From: Solanum dulcamara
Lineage: Eukaryota > Streptophyta > Magnoliopsida > Solanales > Solanaceae
Length of the DNA stretch: 64,000 nucleotides
NCBI RefSeq assembly: GCF_947179165.1
Contig: NC_077237.1
Coordinates: forward strand, 87,892,341 to 87,956,340
Direction: 5' to 3'
The position numbers were made by a program, and so were the translations under genes. Below the pieces are notes generated by a model, which worked only from the letters and a program-made list of their open reading frames with translations, was not told the origin of the DNA and ran no database searches. Position 1 is the first letter of the stretch; each line of letters opens with the position of its first letter. Shown here piece after piece: positions 23,301 to 34,519 of this stretch.

Positions 23301-26300
23301 GGACGCTACTATGGAAGAATACAAGAAAATTAGGCCCGGACTCCCGGTACCTAAAAAATCTGTAGGCTAACACACACGAAAAACTGGCAAAATCGCCTAA
23401 TTCCTATTGCGTTGCTAATAAAATGTTCCTAAATCCCTCTAAAGCACCGCCGGGGCTACTGGAGTCAATTCCTAGGTCGTTACGGATGCTACTATAGAAC
23501 AATCCAAGAAAAATCAAACCGCACCCCCGGCACCTAAAAATTCTGTGGGCTAACACACACAAAAAACTGGCAAAATCGCCTAATTCCTATTGCATCGCTA
23601 ATAAAATGCTCCTAAACCTCTCTAAAGCATCGCTGGGGCTATTGGAGTAGTTTTTTCGATCGTTATGGATGCTATAATGAAAGAATCTTAGAAAATTCGA
23701 ACTGGACCCCTGGCACCAAAAAAATCTGTGGGCGTTCACACACGAAAAACTGGCAAAATCACTTAATTCCTATTTCATTGCACATAAAATGCTCCTAGAC
23801 CCCTCTAAAGCATCGTAGGGGCTTTAGAAGTCGTTATCTAGGTCGTTACGGACGTTACTATGGAAGAATCCAATAAATTCGACCCGGACCCCCGGCACCT
23901 TAAATATCCGTGGGTTAACACACACGAAAAACTGGCAAAATTGCCTAATTCCTATTGCGTCGCCAATAAAATACTCCTAAACTCTCTAAAGCGCCGCTGG
24001 GGCTACTGAAGTCGTTTCCTAAATCGTTATGGACGTTACTATGGAAGAATCCAAGAAAATCCAACCCTGACCCCCGCCACCTAAAAAATCTGTGGGCTAA
24101 CACACATGAAAAACTGGAAAAATCGCCTAATTCTTATTGTGTCACCAATAAAAAGCTCTTAAACCCCTCAAAAGCACCGTCGGAGCTACTGAAGTCGTTT
24201 CCTAGGTCGTTACAGACGTTACTATAGAAGAATCCAAGAAAATATTTACCTAGACCCCCGGCACCTAAAATATCTGTGGGCTAACACACACGAAAAACTG
24301 GCCAAATCACCTAATTCCTATTGCGTCGCTAATAAAATGCACCTAAACCCTTCTAAAGTGCCGCCAGGGCTACTAGAGTCGTTTTTTAGGTCGTTACGTA
24401 TGCTATAATGGAAGAATCCAAGAAATTTCGACCCAGACCCCCGGCATCTAAAACATTCGTAGGCTAACACACAAGAAAAACTGGCAAAATCGCCTAATTC
24501 TTATTGCGTCGCCAATAAAATGCTCTTAAACCCTTATAAAGTGTCGTCGGGGCTGCTAGAGTCATTCCCTAGGTCGTTACGGACGATACTATGGGAAAAT
24601 CCAAAAAAATTCGACCCGTACCCCCGGCACCAAAAAAATCCATGGGCTAACACACACGAAAAACTGGCAAAATTGTCTAATTCCTATTACGTCGCTAATA
24701 AAATGCTCCTAAACCCTTCTAAAGCGCCTTCGGGGCTACTAGAGTCATTTCCGAGGTTGTTACGGAAGCTATTATGGAAGAATCAAAGAAAATTCAACCA
24801 GGACCCCTGGCACCTAAAATATCCGTGGGCTAACACATACGAAAAACTATAAAAATCGCCTAATTTCTATTGCGTTGCTAATAAAATACTCTTAAACCCC
24901 TCTAAAGTGTCGCCGGAGCTACTTGAGTCATTATCTAGGTCAATACAGATGATACTATGGAAGAATCCAAGAAAATGTGACCCGGACCCCCGACACCTAA
25001 AAAATCTGTGGGTTAACACATATGAAAAACTGGCAAAATTGCCTAATTCCTATTGTGTCGCTAATAAAATGCTTTTAAGCGCCCTCAAAAGCCCTCCAGG
25101 GCTACTGGAGTCGTTACCTAGGTCGTTACGGATGCTACAATAGAAGAATCCAAGAAATTTTAACCCAAACCCCCGGTACCTAAAAAATCTGTAAGCTAAT
25201 ACACACGAAAAACTATCAAAATTGCCTAATTCCTATTGTGTCGCTAATAAAATGCTCCTAAACCCCTCTAAAGCACCATCGGGGCTAATGGAGTCGTTCC
25301 CTAGTTCGTTACGGACTCTACTATTGAAGAATCTAAGAAAATTCGAACCGAACCCCCGCCACCTAAAAAATCTGTGGGCTAAAACAAACAAAAAAACAGG
25401 CAAAATTGCCTAATTCCTATTGCGTCGCTAATAAAATGCTCCTAAACCCTTCAAAAGTGCTGCCGGGTCTACTGGAGTCATTCCCTAGGTCGTTACGGAT
25501 GCAACTATAAAATAATCCAAGAAAATTTGACTTGGACCCCGGCATCTAAAAAATCTGTGGACTAACAGAAACGAAAAACTGGCAAAATCGCCTAATTTCT
25601 ATAGCATCGCCAATAAAATGCTCCTAAACCCCTCTAAAGCGTCGTCGGGGCTACTGGAGTCGTTCCCTAGGTTGTTACGAATGCTACAATGGAAGAATCC
25701 AAGAAAATTCCACCCGGACCCCTGGCACCTAAAACATCTGTGGGCTAACACACACGAAAAGCTGGCAAAATCGCCTAATTCCTATTGTGTTGCCAATAAA
25801 ATGCTCATAAACCCCTCTAAAGCACCTCTGGGGCTACTAGAGTCGTTACCCAAGTCGTTACGAACGCTACTATGGAAGAATCTAAGAAAATTCGACCCAG
25901 ACCCCGGGCACCTACAAAATATGTGAGTTAACACACACGAAAAACTAGCAAACTCGCCTAATTCCTATTGCATCGCCAATAAAATGCTCCTAAACCCCTC
26001 TAAAGCGCCACCGGGGCTACTAAAGTTGTTCCCGAGATCGTTACGGACGTTACTATGGAAAAATCCAAGAAATTTCGACCCGAACCCTCGGACCTAAAAA
26101 ATCTGTGGGCTAACACACACGAAAAACTGGAAAAATTGCTTAATTCTTATTGCATCGCCAATAAAATGCTCTTAAACCCCTCTAAATCGCCGTCGGGGCT
26201 ACTGAAATCATTCCCTAGGTCGTTACGGACGCTACTATGAAAGAATCCAAGAAACTTTCGACCCAGACCCCCGACACCTAAAAAATCCGTGGGTAACACA

Positions 26301-29163
26301 TGATAAACTGGCAAAATCTCCTAATTTCTATTGTGTCGCCCATAAAATACACTTAAGCCCCTCTAAAGCGCTGCTGGGACTACTGGAGTTGTTCCCTAGG
26401 TCGTTATAGATGCTACTATGAAAGAATCCAATAAATTTCAACCCGGACCCCAGGCACCTAAAAATTCTGTGGGCTAACATACACGAAAAACTGACAAAAT
26501 CGACTAATTCTTATTGCGTCGCCAATAAAATGCTCTTAAACCCTTCTAAAGCGCCGTCGAGGCTATTGGAGTCATTCCCTAGGTCGTTACGGACGCTACT
26601 ATGGAAGAATCCAAGAAAATTCGACCTGGACCCCCGACACCTAAAATTCGGTGGGCTAACACACACGAAAAACTGGCAAAATTGCCTAACTCCTATTTCA
26701 TTGCCAATAAAATGCTCCTAGACCCCTCTAAAGCGCCTCCAAGGCTATTAGAGTCGTTCCCCAGGTCGTTACGGATGCTACTATAGAAGAATACAAGAAA
26801 ATTCGACCCGTACCCCCGAAAAAAAAAATCTGTGGGCTAACACACATGAAAAACTGGCAAAATTGCCTAATTTCTAATACGTCACCAATAAAATGCTCCT
26901 AAACCCTTCTAAAGCACCGTCGGGGCTATTGAGGTCGTTCCCTAGGTCGTTACGGGGTCTACTATGGAAGAATTCAAGAAAATTCGACCCGGACCCTTGG
27001 CACCTAAAAGTTTTGTGGGCTAACACACACGAAAAACTGCAAAATTACCTAATTCTTATTGCATCGCCAATAAAATATTCCTAAATCCCTCTAAAGCGCC
27101 GCTGGGGCTACTGAAGTCGTTCCCTAGGTCGTTACGGATGCTACTATGGAAGAATCCAAGAAAATTCAACCCGGACCCCCGATACCTAAAAAATCTGTGG
27201 GCTAACACACACGAAAAACTAGAAAAATCGCCTAATTCCTATTGTGTCACTAATAAAATGCTCCTTAACCCTTCTAAAGCGCCGCTGGAGCTACTGGAGT
27301 CATTTCCTAGGTTGTTACGGACGCTACTATGAAAGAATCAAAGAAAATTCAACCTGGACCCCAGACACCTAAAAAAACTGAGGTCGAACACACACGAAAA
27401 ACTGGCAAAATCGCTTAATTCCTATTTTATTGCCAATAAAATGCTCCTAAACCCCTCTAAAGCTCCTCCGGGTCTACTAGATTCGTTCTTCATGTCGTTA
27501 CGGATGCTACTATGGAAGAATCCAAGAAAATTTGGCCCGGACCCCCGGCACCTAAAAAATCTGTGGCCTAACAGACACAAAAAACTGGCAAAATCGCCTA
27601 ATTTCTATTGCGTCGCCAATAAAATGTTCCTAAACCCTTATAAAGCATCGTCGAGGCTACTGCAGTCGTTCCTTAGGTCGTTACGAATGCTACAATGGAG
27701 GAATCCAAGAATATTCGACCCGTACCCCCGGCACCTAAAAAATCTGTGGGCTAACACACGAAAAACTGGCAAAATCGCCTAATTCATATTTCATTGCCAA
27801 TAAAATGGCCCTAGACCCCTCTAAAGCGCCTCCGGGGCTACTAGAGTCGTTTCCCAGGTCGTTACGGATGCTACTATAGAAGAATCAGAGAAAATTCGAC
27901 CCGTACCCTCGGCACCTAAAAAATTCGTGGGTTAACACACACGAAAAACTCGCAAAATCATCTATTTTCTATTGCGTCGCCAATAAAATGCTCATAAACC
28001 CCTCTAAAGCGCCGCCGGGGCTACTAGAGTCGTTCCCTAGGTCGTTACGGATGCTACTATGGAAGAAGCCAAAAACATTCAACCCGGACCCCCGGCACCT
28101 AAAAAATCGGTGGGCTAACACACACGAAAAACTGGCAAAATCGCCTAATTCTTATTGCGTCGCTAATAAAATGCTCCTAAACCCTTCTAAAGCACCATGG
28201 GGGCTACTGGAGTCATTTCCTAGGTCGTTACGAATGCTACTACGAAAGAATCCAAGAAAATTCGACCCGAACATCCAGCACCTAAAAAATCTGTGGGCTA
28301 ACACACACGAAAAACTGAAAAATCGCCTAATTCCTATTTTATTGCCAATAAAAAGCTCCTAGACCCCTCTAAAGCGCCTCCGGGGATACTAGAGTCGTTC
28401 TCCAAGTCGTTACGGACGCTACTATGGAAGAATCCAAGAAAATTCGACCCGGAACCCCGACACCTAAAAAATCTGTGGGCTAACACAAATAAAAAACTAG
28501 CAAAATTGCCTAATTTCTATAGCGTCGCTAATAAAATGCTCTTAAACCCCTCTAAAGCATCGCCGGGGATACTGGAGTCGTTCCCTAGGTTGTTACGGAT
28601 GCTACAATAGAAGAATCTAAGAAAATTCAACCCGGACCCCCGGCACCTAAAAAATTCATGGGCTAACACACACAAAAAACTGGCAAGATTGCCTAATTTC
28701 TATTGTGTCGCCAATAAAATGCTCCTAAACCCCTCTAAAGCGCCGTCGGGGCTATTGAAGTCGTTCCCTAGGTCGTTACGGATGCTACTATGGAAGAATA
28801 TAAGAAAATTCGACCCGGACCCCCGGCACCTAAAAAATCTGTGGGTTAACACACACGAAAAACTGGCAAAATCGCCTAATTCCTATTACGTCGCCAATAA
28901 AATGCTCCTAAACCCCTCTAAAGCGCCGCCGGGGCTACTGAAGTTGTTCCCTAAGTCGTTACGGACGTTACTATGAAAAAATCCAAGAAAATTTGACCTG
29001 GACCCCCGGACCTAAAAAATTTGTGGGCTAACACACACGAAAAACTGGAAAAATTGCCTAATTCCTATTGCGTCACCAATAAAATGCTCTTAAACCCCTC
29101 TAAAGCGCCGCCGGGGCTACTGAAGTCGTTCCCTAGGTCGTTACGGACTCTACTATGAAAGAA
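14368..29163 (+). repeat. Tandem satellite array, block B (~183-bp monomer)
   Basis: This continues block A in the same orientation after the insertion, with about 81 monomers. The last monomer stops at about 29163 (CTATGAAAGAAT), after which the sequence becomes unrelated AT-rich DNA, so this is a true array edge. Monomers in the final 3 kb look closer to consensus than those in the middle. Several truncated monomers are present: about 15893 (TGCTGGAATCTAAAAAATC) lacks the segment between TACTATG and CTAAAAAATC, and about 23276 lacks about 45 bp. Confidence 0.97.
19240..20730 (+). repeat. Three-monomer higher-order repeat, about 547 bp x ~2.7
   Basis: Diagnostic variants recur every 546-548 bp (three monomers). 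TTCCATTGCGTTTACAATAA is at about 19421, 19969 and 20515. GCTAATAATATGCTC is at about 19615 and 20163. GAAAATTCTTCTCGG is at about 19891 and 20438. Neighbouring monomers inside one unit differ clearly from each other, while units resemble each other closely. That is the definition of a higher-order repeat and indicates recent local amplification. Confidence 0.85.
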
Positions 29164-29691
29164 TTTTGTGAAAAAAATAGTACCACTTATTTTAAATCAT
29201 AATAAAAAGGTGAAAATATCACTTTGTATCGGATAAAAACGGCTAAAGAGAATGGAAGTGAGATCGAATGGAAGCAGTTATTAATAGTCCTCCTTCCTCA
29301 ATAAAGTGTATAAGAACAACACTAAATATATTATAATTAGTTATGCTAAATTTATTTTTTATCCACGGTTTAATTTTATGTATTAAAAACAATTTTATTT
29401 TAATCATGCAACGAATAATGAATGTAATCATTCAATTTTTATACTACTTTTATATCTATTGTTAAATAACTTTTCCAATGAAAGTAGCGTGAAAAATACA
29501 TTTTAGTTTACAAACGGCATATATATGTTTTTCTCATACTACAACACACTTAACCTTCAATCTCACTGTCGTACACTCCTACATTATATACAAATATTTT
29601 TATATGATATTTTTGTTTAATCTATTCATGACGATTCTTGTGTGAAGATAGTAGGAAAGTGATGCATTCTTTCTAAGTGTGTAAAATTTAG
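29164..29691. other. AT-rich flank of the satellite; no gene seen
   Basis: Single-copy-looking, about 70 percent AT, with stop codons frequent in all frames. I see no recognisable repeat, splice-linked exon or RNA gene. Confidence 0.6.
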
Positions 29692-31250
29692 GCCTCATTT
29701 ATTTCCATTAAAATTCAGACGTTTAAATCTGAATAAACATTTGAATATTACGATTTGCATTAAGATTTAGATGTTTCGATCTGAATACCATTTGAATATT
29801 AAGGTGTGGTCTCTAAATCTGAACATTAAAACTGTTTGTTTTTAATATTTGAAGATGCATATGAACCTATATTCAAATATAAGAAATCATACCTTTTAAT
29901 AGGAACATCAAACCTTTTTTTTGCAGCAAAATGAAGAAAAAATTTAGTAAATAACACTAACCTTTATGTACTCATTAGACATCAAAATAGTATTGGTTGC
30001 TGGTTTTGATCATACCGATGAGTTTGATGATCAAAAGTCTCAATAAAATTAATTGCCTAAAACAAAATTTTAATAAGAGAATACACATAATTCAACAATA
30101 AATATATATAACTTGGAAAAAGTTCTTTTAAGTTAAAAAATGTTAGTCATTTGTTGCAATATAATACCTTGATTTTAGTTCTCAAAAATATTTTACTAGT
30201 ATATTAACTTTAAATAGTTTAATTTAAAATTTTAAAATATCAGACAAAGTTCTACAGTTATTTTAGTAAAAACTAAAAAAACTGGAAAGACAAGTTACTA
30301 TAGTATTAATTTCAAAACTATATACAGGAAAATAATGAATATTTTTAAATATTAATTGTGGTCTATATCAAAATTTTAATAAGACACCTCAACTTTATAC
30401 CTAGTTCCACAATAATAATATATCTAGTCTAATCTCACAAGCAGATTTGATCATACGAGAGCTTGAAGATCAAAGAGTCTCAATAAAATTAGTGGCCAAA
30501 AATAAAATTCTAATAAAAGGTCTCAAGTATATATACAATTCAATAATAATAATATATCTAGTGTAATCTCACAGATGATTTGATCATACAAAGTCTCAAT
30601 AAAATTAGTGGCCCAAAACAAAATTTGAATAAAACAAGTATGTACATAGTTCAACAACAATAATATATCTAGTTAATCTCAAAAGTGGATTTGATGAACA
30701 AAGAGTCTCAATAAAATTAATGGTCTAACATCAAATTCTACTAAGAAACCTCAAATATGTATAAATAGTTATTATTTTTAATTATAGCTAGTATTTTTTT
30801 CACTCATAAACCTAATACACCAAAAATATTATTGCAACAAGAGTTCTTGACAAACATCAATACACCCCATAAAAATTGTTAATAATAAAAACATACTTGT
30901 AAAGATTATGAAAACTTATTAGTTCAAGAGGAAAAAATTAGTGTTTGATTGAGAAAAGAGAAAAAGAAAGTTTGTAGTAGTGAGAGCAAAGTCGTGCAAA
31001 GAGCGAGAGAGGTGAGGCGTAGTTATTTTATAACATATTTAATAAGTCTGAATATTATTAAAACTCTCCTACAGATCTGATTCGTTTAAATCTTTCCAAA
31101 TCCATTACGAGGCTTTTTTTAAAAAGGAAACAAATGGACTTAGTGGTTGAATCTAAATGATTCAGATTCAGACCTAAAAATCAAACGCACTTAATGAATT
31201 GAATCTGAATGATAAGATTCAGACCTCCCTCAAGTGCAAACAAATGAGAG
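29692..31250. mobile_element. 1.56-kb terminal-inverted-repeat element (non-autonomous DNA transposon, hAT-like)
   Basis: The left end GCCTCATTTATTTCC and the right end, read inversely as CTCTCATTTGTTTGC, form imperfect terminal inverted repeats. Both ends continue with TCAGA/TCTGAAT-rich subterminal motifs (left AATCTGAATAAACATTTGAA; right inverse GGTCTGAATCTTATCATTC). The short motif TTTAG sits next to both ends and may be part of a decayed target duplication. There is no transposase frame. Family assignment to hAT rests only on the style of the ends. Confidence 0.6.
30005..30770. repeat. Subrepeats inside the 1.56-kb element
   Basis: The motif GTCTCAATAAAATTA occurs at about 30037, 30477, 30593 and 30705. 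It sits in similar surroundings: GATCAT upstream, and downstream AAAATTCTAATAA, then TTCAACAATAATAATATATC. The last three copies are spaced about 112-116 bp apart. Confidence 0.7.
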
Positions 31251-31460
31251 TTTAGTCTTACTTTTGGCAATCAATACCAAGTTTAATTACAAAAATATGC
31301 TCTTTTTAATTGCTAAATTTTATAATATGATCTCAATGGCTAGCTGAGTCCCCTCCCCCCATCCACCCACCCCTATTTTATTTGGTGCATATTTAATTTG
31401 CATAAACAAATAGGGATCTCCCCATTAAATTTTGCATGAAACTTTTCTTAAAAATCTAAC

Positions 31461-31884
31461 ACCTTGTTTGGGTGGTTGTTATCCATTGTGTTGTATTTGT
31501 ATTATTAGTTTAGATACAATATTTGTTTTAATTGTTACCTAAATTTTATTGTGTCATATCGTTTAAATTCATCGTTAGGTAACAACGAAAAGACCTATTT
31601 TGTATAACAACCGATTTGGTGTGATCACATCGTTACCTTAATATTTTCTTCTCATTTTATCTTTACTTATTATTTAATAATTCTATTTTACCATTTATCC
31701 TACCTTTTCATAGTAGTTTTACCCCGTACCTTACAATTTATTGTAGGTTTATCATTCAAATTATGGATATGTGACATTATGTAACGATGGAGAACGATAC
31801 AATACATCAAAACATTGTATTCATTAAAACAATACAATACGATACATTATGAAACAATACATAATAACCATCCAAACAAAGCGT
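31461..31884. mobile_element. MITE, family B copy 1 (424 bp)
   Basis: The terminal inverted repeats are ACCTTGTTTGGGTGGTTGTT at the left and, reading inwards from the right, ACGCTTTGTTTGGATGGTTA. The interior is AT-rich with GTAACGATG and CATCGTTA words and no coding capacity. A diverged second copy is at 45903-46215, sharing ATCTTTACTTATTATTTAAT-like and GAAGAACGATACAAT-like blocks in the same order. Confidence 0.75.
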
Positions 31885-32105
31885 AAAAAGGTACTCCAGT
31901 ATAAAAATTAGGAATTAGTAATTAGTAATATCTACTTTAGTGTAATTTTGGGTGTGTTTGGTACACAACATATTTTTCAATTTTTTCATATTTGATTAGT
32001 TAAAAGAAGCATATCTAAAAAGAAAATAAGTTGAGGATTGAAGGTATCCATTTCTGCTTTCATTTCCTGCTAGTTTGATTGTTGTCGCACTCTATGTGAC
32101 GGAGA

Positions 32106-32368
32106 GAGTAGGCTGACCTCCTCTTTTATTGTCTTTTTAATAGTAATATTTAGTTATCACATAGTTTCTTATTCTTCAATGTGTATTTCTACCTATTGCT
32201 ACATTATCCTAGTACTTTGTTGTGTCTTTTCTTACAATCATGTGTTGGATACTTTTCTTTTGAGGCAAGAGCTTTTTGAAAATAAATCTACTCACTACCT
32301 TTGTAAGGTAGTTATGGATAAGGTCTGCATACATCCTACTTCTCTCAAAATGGAGAGAGGATTATAAA
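32106..32368 (+). repeat. Dispersed Solanaceae retroelement fragment (SINE/LINE-tail type)
   Basis: The segment contains CTAGTACTTTGTTGTGTC, CTTACAATCATGTGTTG, GAGGCAAGAGC and GGATAAGGTCTGCATACATC in this order. I recognise this as a very common dispersed Solanaceae repeat. Related sequence in inverse orientation (CTCAGCTCGAGGAAAGC, CCTCAGAGGCAGAGA) forms part of the tandem array in the BEACH gene intron at 44250-44955. Confidence 0.5.
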
Positions 32369-32374
32369 TTGAAA

Positions 32375-32560
32375 AATCGTACCCTTACCAATAACATGAA
32401 AATTCACGTAGCCAACCACCTAAACTATAAAGAATTTTATTTTTTAAAAATAATTGGGGGTTGGGGAAGAGGAAATGGGGGAGGGGATCATAAGGTGGGC
32501 AATCAAACCCTCACTAACAAGATGAAAGTTCATATAGTCAACCAACTAAACTACTAAGAT
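32375..32560 (+). repeat. Two-copy direct repeat
   Basis: CCCTTACCAATAACATGAAA at about 32390 and CCCTCACTAACAAGATGAAA at about 32508 begin two matching blocks of about 50 bp. Each continues TTCA...AGTCAACCA-like, then CTAAACTA. A G-rich stretch lies between them. The sequence from here to 33221 shows no gene. Confidence 0.5.
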
Positions 32561-33221
32561 TCCGTATTTTCACTAGAAAACCCAAGTTCCTTAAAAAAAT
32601 GAACTTTCATCATGAAAGCAGGAAAAGGAAGTTCATAAGTGATATTTCAAGTTCATGATCTCCTCCGCATCAAAAAAATATAAGGAAAGTTGAAGAATTG
32701 GTGCAGAAAAACATAACATAACAACATAAAGAAATATAGGAAAAATAATTTCATTAAGAATTTTCAAATTGATAACAACCAACTTAACTGAAAATAACCA
32801 ATACAAAATAAATTAGGAAAGTTGGAAGGCAAAGAGCTGTAATTGAACAGTTCAAATGTTAGATAACTACTAAAAGTAAAGGGGTTTTGGAACAATAGAA
32901 ATAATGTGATTTTTCATGGCAAACACCAAGCTAGCAACACATCTTCAAATGACCATCTTCTGTTCCAACCACAAAGAGCCGCGAGAAAGGTAAGACATTG
33001 ATACTTGATAAAACAGACGCGTTTTTTGATTCACGATCACCCATGTAGAGATACTGAGGCGTGACGAATTGCTGGATGTCCTGCCACATTTTGTTAAAAG
33101 CCAATAAGATGCAAATTACAAATAGTAAAACAAGTAGTGATTCTCAAGCATTGTTTTCCGGAGGTAAGGAACAAACTTTGAAAATGAGCCACCACAGAAT
33201 TATTTTGTTCTGCACAGTGTA

Positions 33222-33505
33222 GTCAAAGGCACGCTTGAAGTGCGCTCAAGCCTTGAAGAGAGGCTCAAAACGTGTTGAGCGCTTCGCCTCGCTTTGTGTG
33301 CTTTAGTGACGTCTCAAGGTTTAATTTTTTTGGTCATATATTCGTCATTCATCTTTATAATTATTAGTCTTGGACTAAACATATGTATTTGTATTTTTTT
33401 CCCTTTGCACCTTTTTTCATTAAAGCCCACACTTTATTTGCGCTTTAAGCCCCAACAAACCTTAGAGCTTTTTTGTGCTTTTTGCCTTTGATAACACTGG
33501 TTCTG
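33222..33505. repeat. Dispersed repeat rich in GCGCTTCGCC-type motifs
   Basis: CACGCTTGAAGTGCGCTC, GAGCGCTTCGCCTCGC and TTTGCGCTTTAAGCCCC are characteristic words of a short interspersed plant repeat ending near TTTGATAACACTGG. The class is uncertain. No coding potential. Confidence 0.4.
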
Positions 33506-33618
33506 CACCAAATTATGACCAGTACAATACCTAGTAATTCCTAGCCGTTACAATACCTTTGATAACACTGGTTCTGCACCAAATTATGTTCTGTACTGTT
33601 ATGACCAGTACAGAACAT
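33485..33618. repeat. 33-bp direct duplication plus a 12-bp perfect hairpin
   Basis: A 33-bp sequence beginning CCTTTGATAACACTGG is present identically at 33485-33517 and 33556-33588, 71 bp apart. Overlapping the second copy, ATGTTCTGTACT (33586-33597) and AGTACAGAACAT (33607-33618) are exact inverted repeats with a 9-bp loop. The rest of 33620-34121 shows no gene. Confidence 0.85.
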
Positions 33619-34121
33619 AAGCCACCACATGTTTCATCTGTGCTATGCACAACAACAATTTTCTGTATAGTAGAAATTCCATGTGGACTTCTCGCCCAAC
33701 TCCAGTTGGGCAGAGGTTAGAAACTCTAGGGAGTCAGACTCGCTCCTCTACACTCCCAGTTTGAACACGTGAAGTGCATCTAACCCAAATATCATGTGTC
33801 ATGTCCTTCCCATTGAACCAAAGCCCTCAGTTTACCGTATTCTGCAGCTAGTATACTTTTCATAAGCAATACGTGGGACTCATATTCGTGAGCCGTCAAT
33901 GGGGGAGGAAGCTCCTCCATCTCTTCTTCGCCACCTAATCCATGTTAAGTCAATCCAGGTAGGAATAGGAAGAGTAGCTATGACCGTGGCGAAGCTTGGG
34001 GCGGTCTCTGCCTTCTTAACACGCAGCACACCAACTTGAAGTCTGAATTGAAAATCTCTCTCTACCAACATTTCATTGGCAACTGAAATAGATTTAAACA
34101 GATTGTGCGGTACCCTGAGCC

Positions 34122-34241
34122 ACTTTTGAAAGAGAACCTTATTCCATCTACAGGAGATACTCGTTTATTCAATATCGGACCATCCATAGCAGTAATATCT
34201 ATCTTTTTAAGTTATTCAGTAATTCCTTTTGGTGATCACCT
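34122..34241 (+). pseudogene. ndhA: Plastid ndhA exon 1 fragment in nuclear DNA (NUPT)
   Basis: About 120 bases translate as [16 protein letters not shown] followed by [16 protein letters not shown] and VIPFGDHL. This is an internal stretch of the plastid NADH dehydrogenase-like complex subunit A (roughly residues 75-115 of exon 1). It starts abruptly after TACCCTGAGC and stops after GGTGATCACC. In the plastid gene the frame would continue; here it runs into unrelated sequence. It is a truncated, non-functional organellar insertion. It could have come directly from the plastid or via a mitochondrial genome that had already acquired it. Confidence 0.85.
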
Positions 34242-34391
34242 CTTCTCGGTGTGGAACAATATACGAGAACCTACCAGCAGACGGGCGGGCCGTGCCTGAA
34301 TTCAGAACAGACCAGACTCTTCTTTGTTTGAGCTGCTCCCAGGCGCGTAGTGACCTTTTCACTTGTTCTTCTACTTTTATCTTTCTTATCC

Positions 34392-34427
34392 GAGCCACAT
34401 GCAGGGAAACTTGCACGTGTGGTTTTG
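34392..34427 (+). other. Group II intron domain V-like hairpin
   Basis: GAGCCACATGCAGG, then GAAA, then CTTGCACGTGTGGTTT folds into the 34-nt domain V shape. It has the AGC triad near the 5' side, a GAAA-type loop, the two-base bulge on the 3' arm and a long GC-closed lower stem. A GTGTG start motif lies near 34249, directly after the ndhA fragment. Together these suggest that 34245-34460 derives from an organellar group II intron. The host gene is not identified, and it is not the native ndhA intron position. Confidence 0.5.
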
Positions 34428-34519
34428 CCGGGCTTTCCTTTCATTTCATATATCATTCCCGTATACAATACCTCTTATTTAATCTTGCTATACGTCCAAG
34501 CCCTCTCCCATAGGTAGTT

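Noticed and set aside
1..29160. Dozens of open frames of 60-169 codons in the first 29 kb
   Set aside because: They are translations of the satellite monomer on either strand. They start and stop with monomer variants and have no independent support.
1..29163. Could the regular repeats be a CRISPR array?
   Set aside because: The whole 183-bp unit repeats with no unique spacers, and the genome is a plant nuclear one.
34105..34513. Small overlapping frames around the ndhA fragment
   Set aside because: They are explained by organellar-derived sequence on both strands; none extends to a domain.
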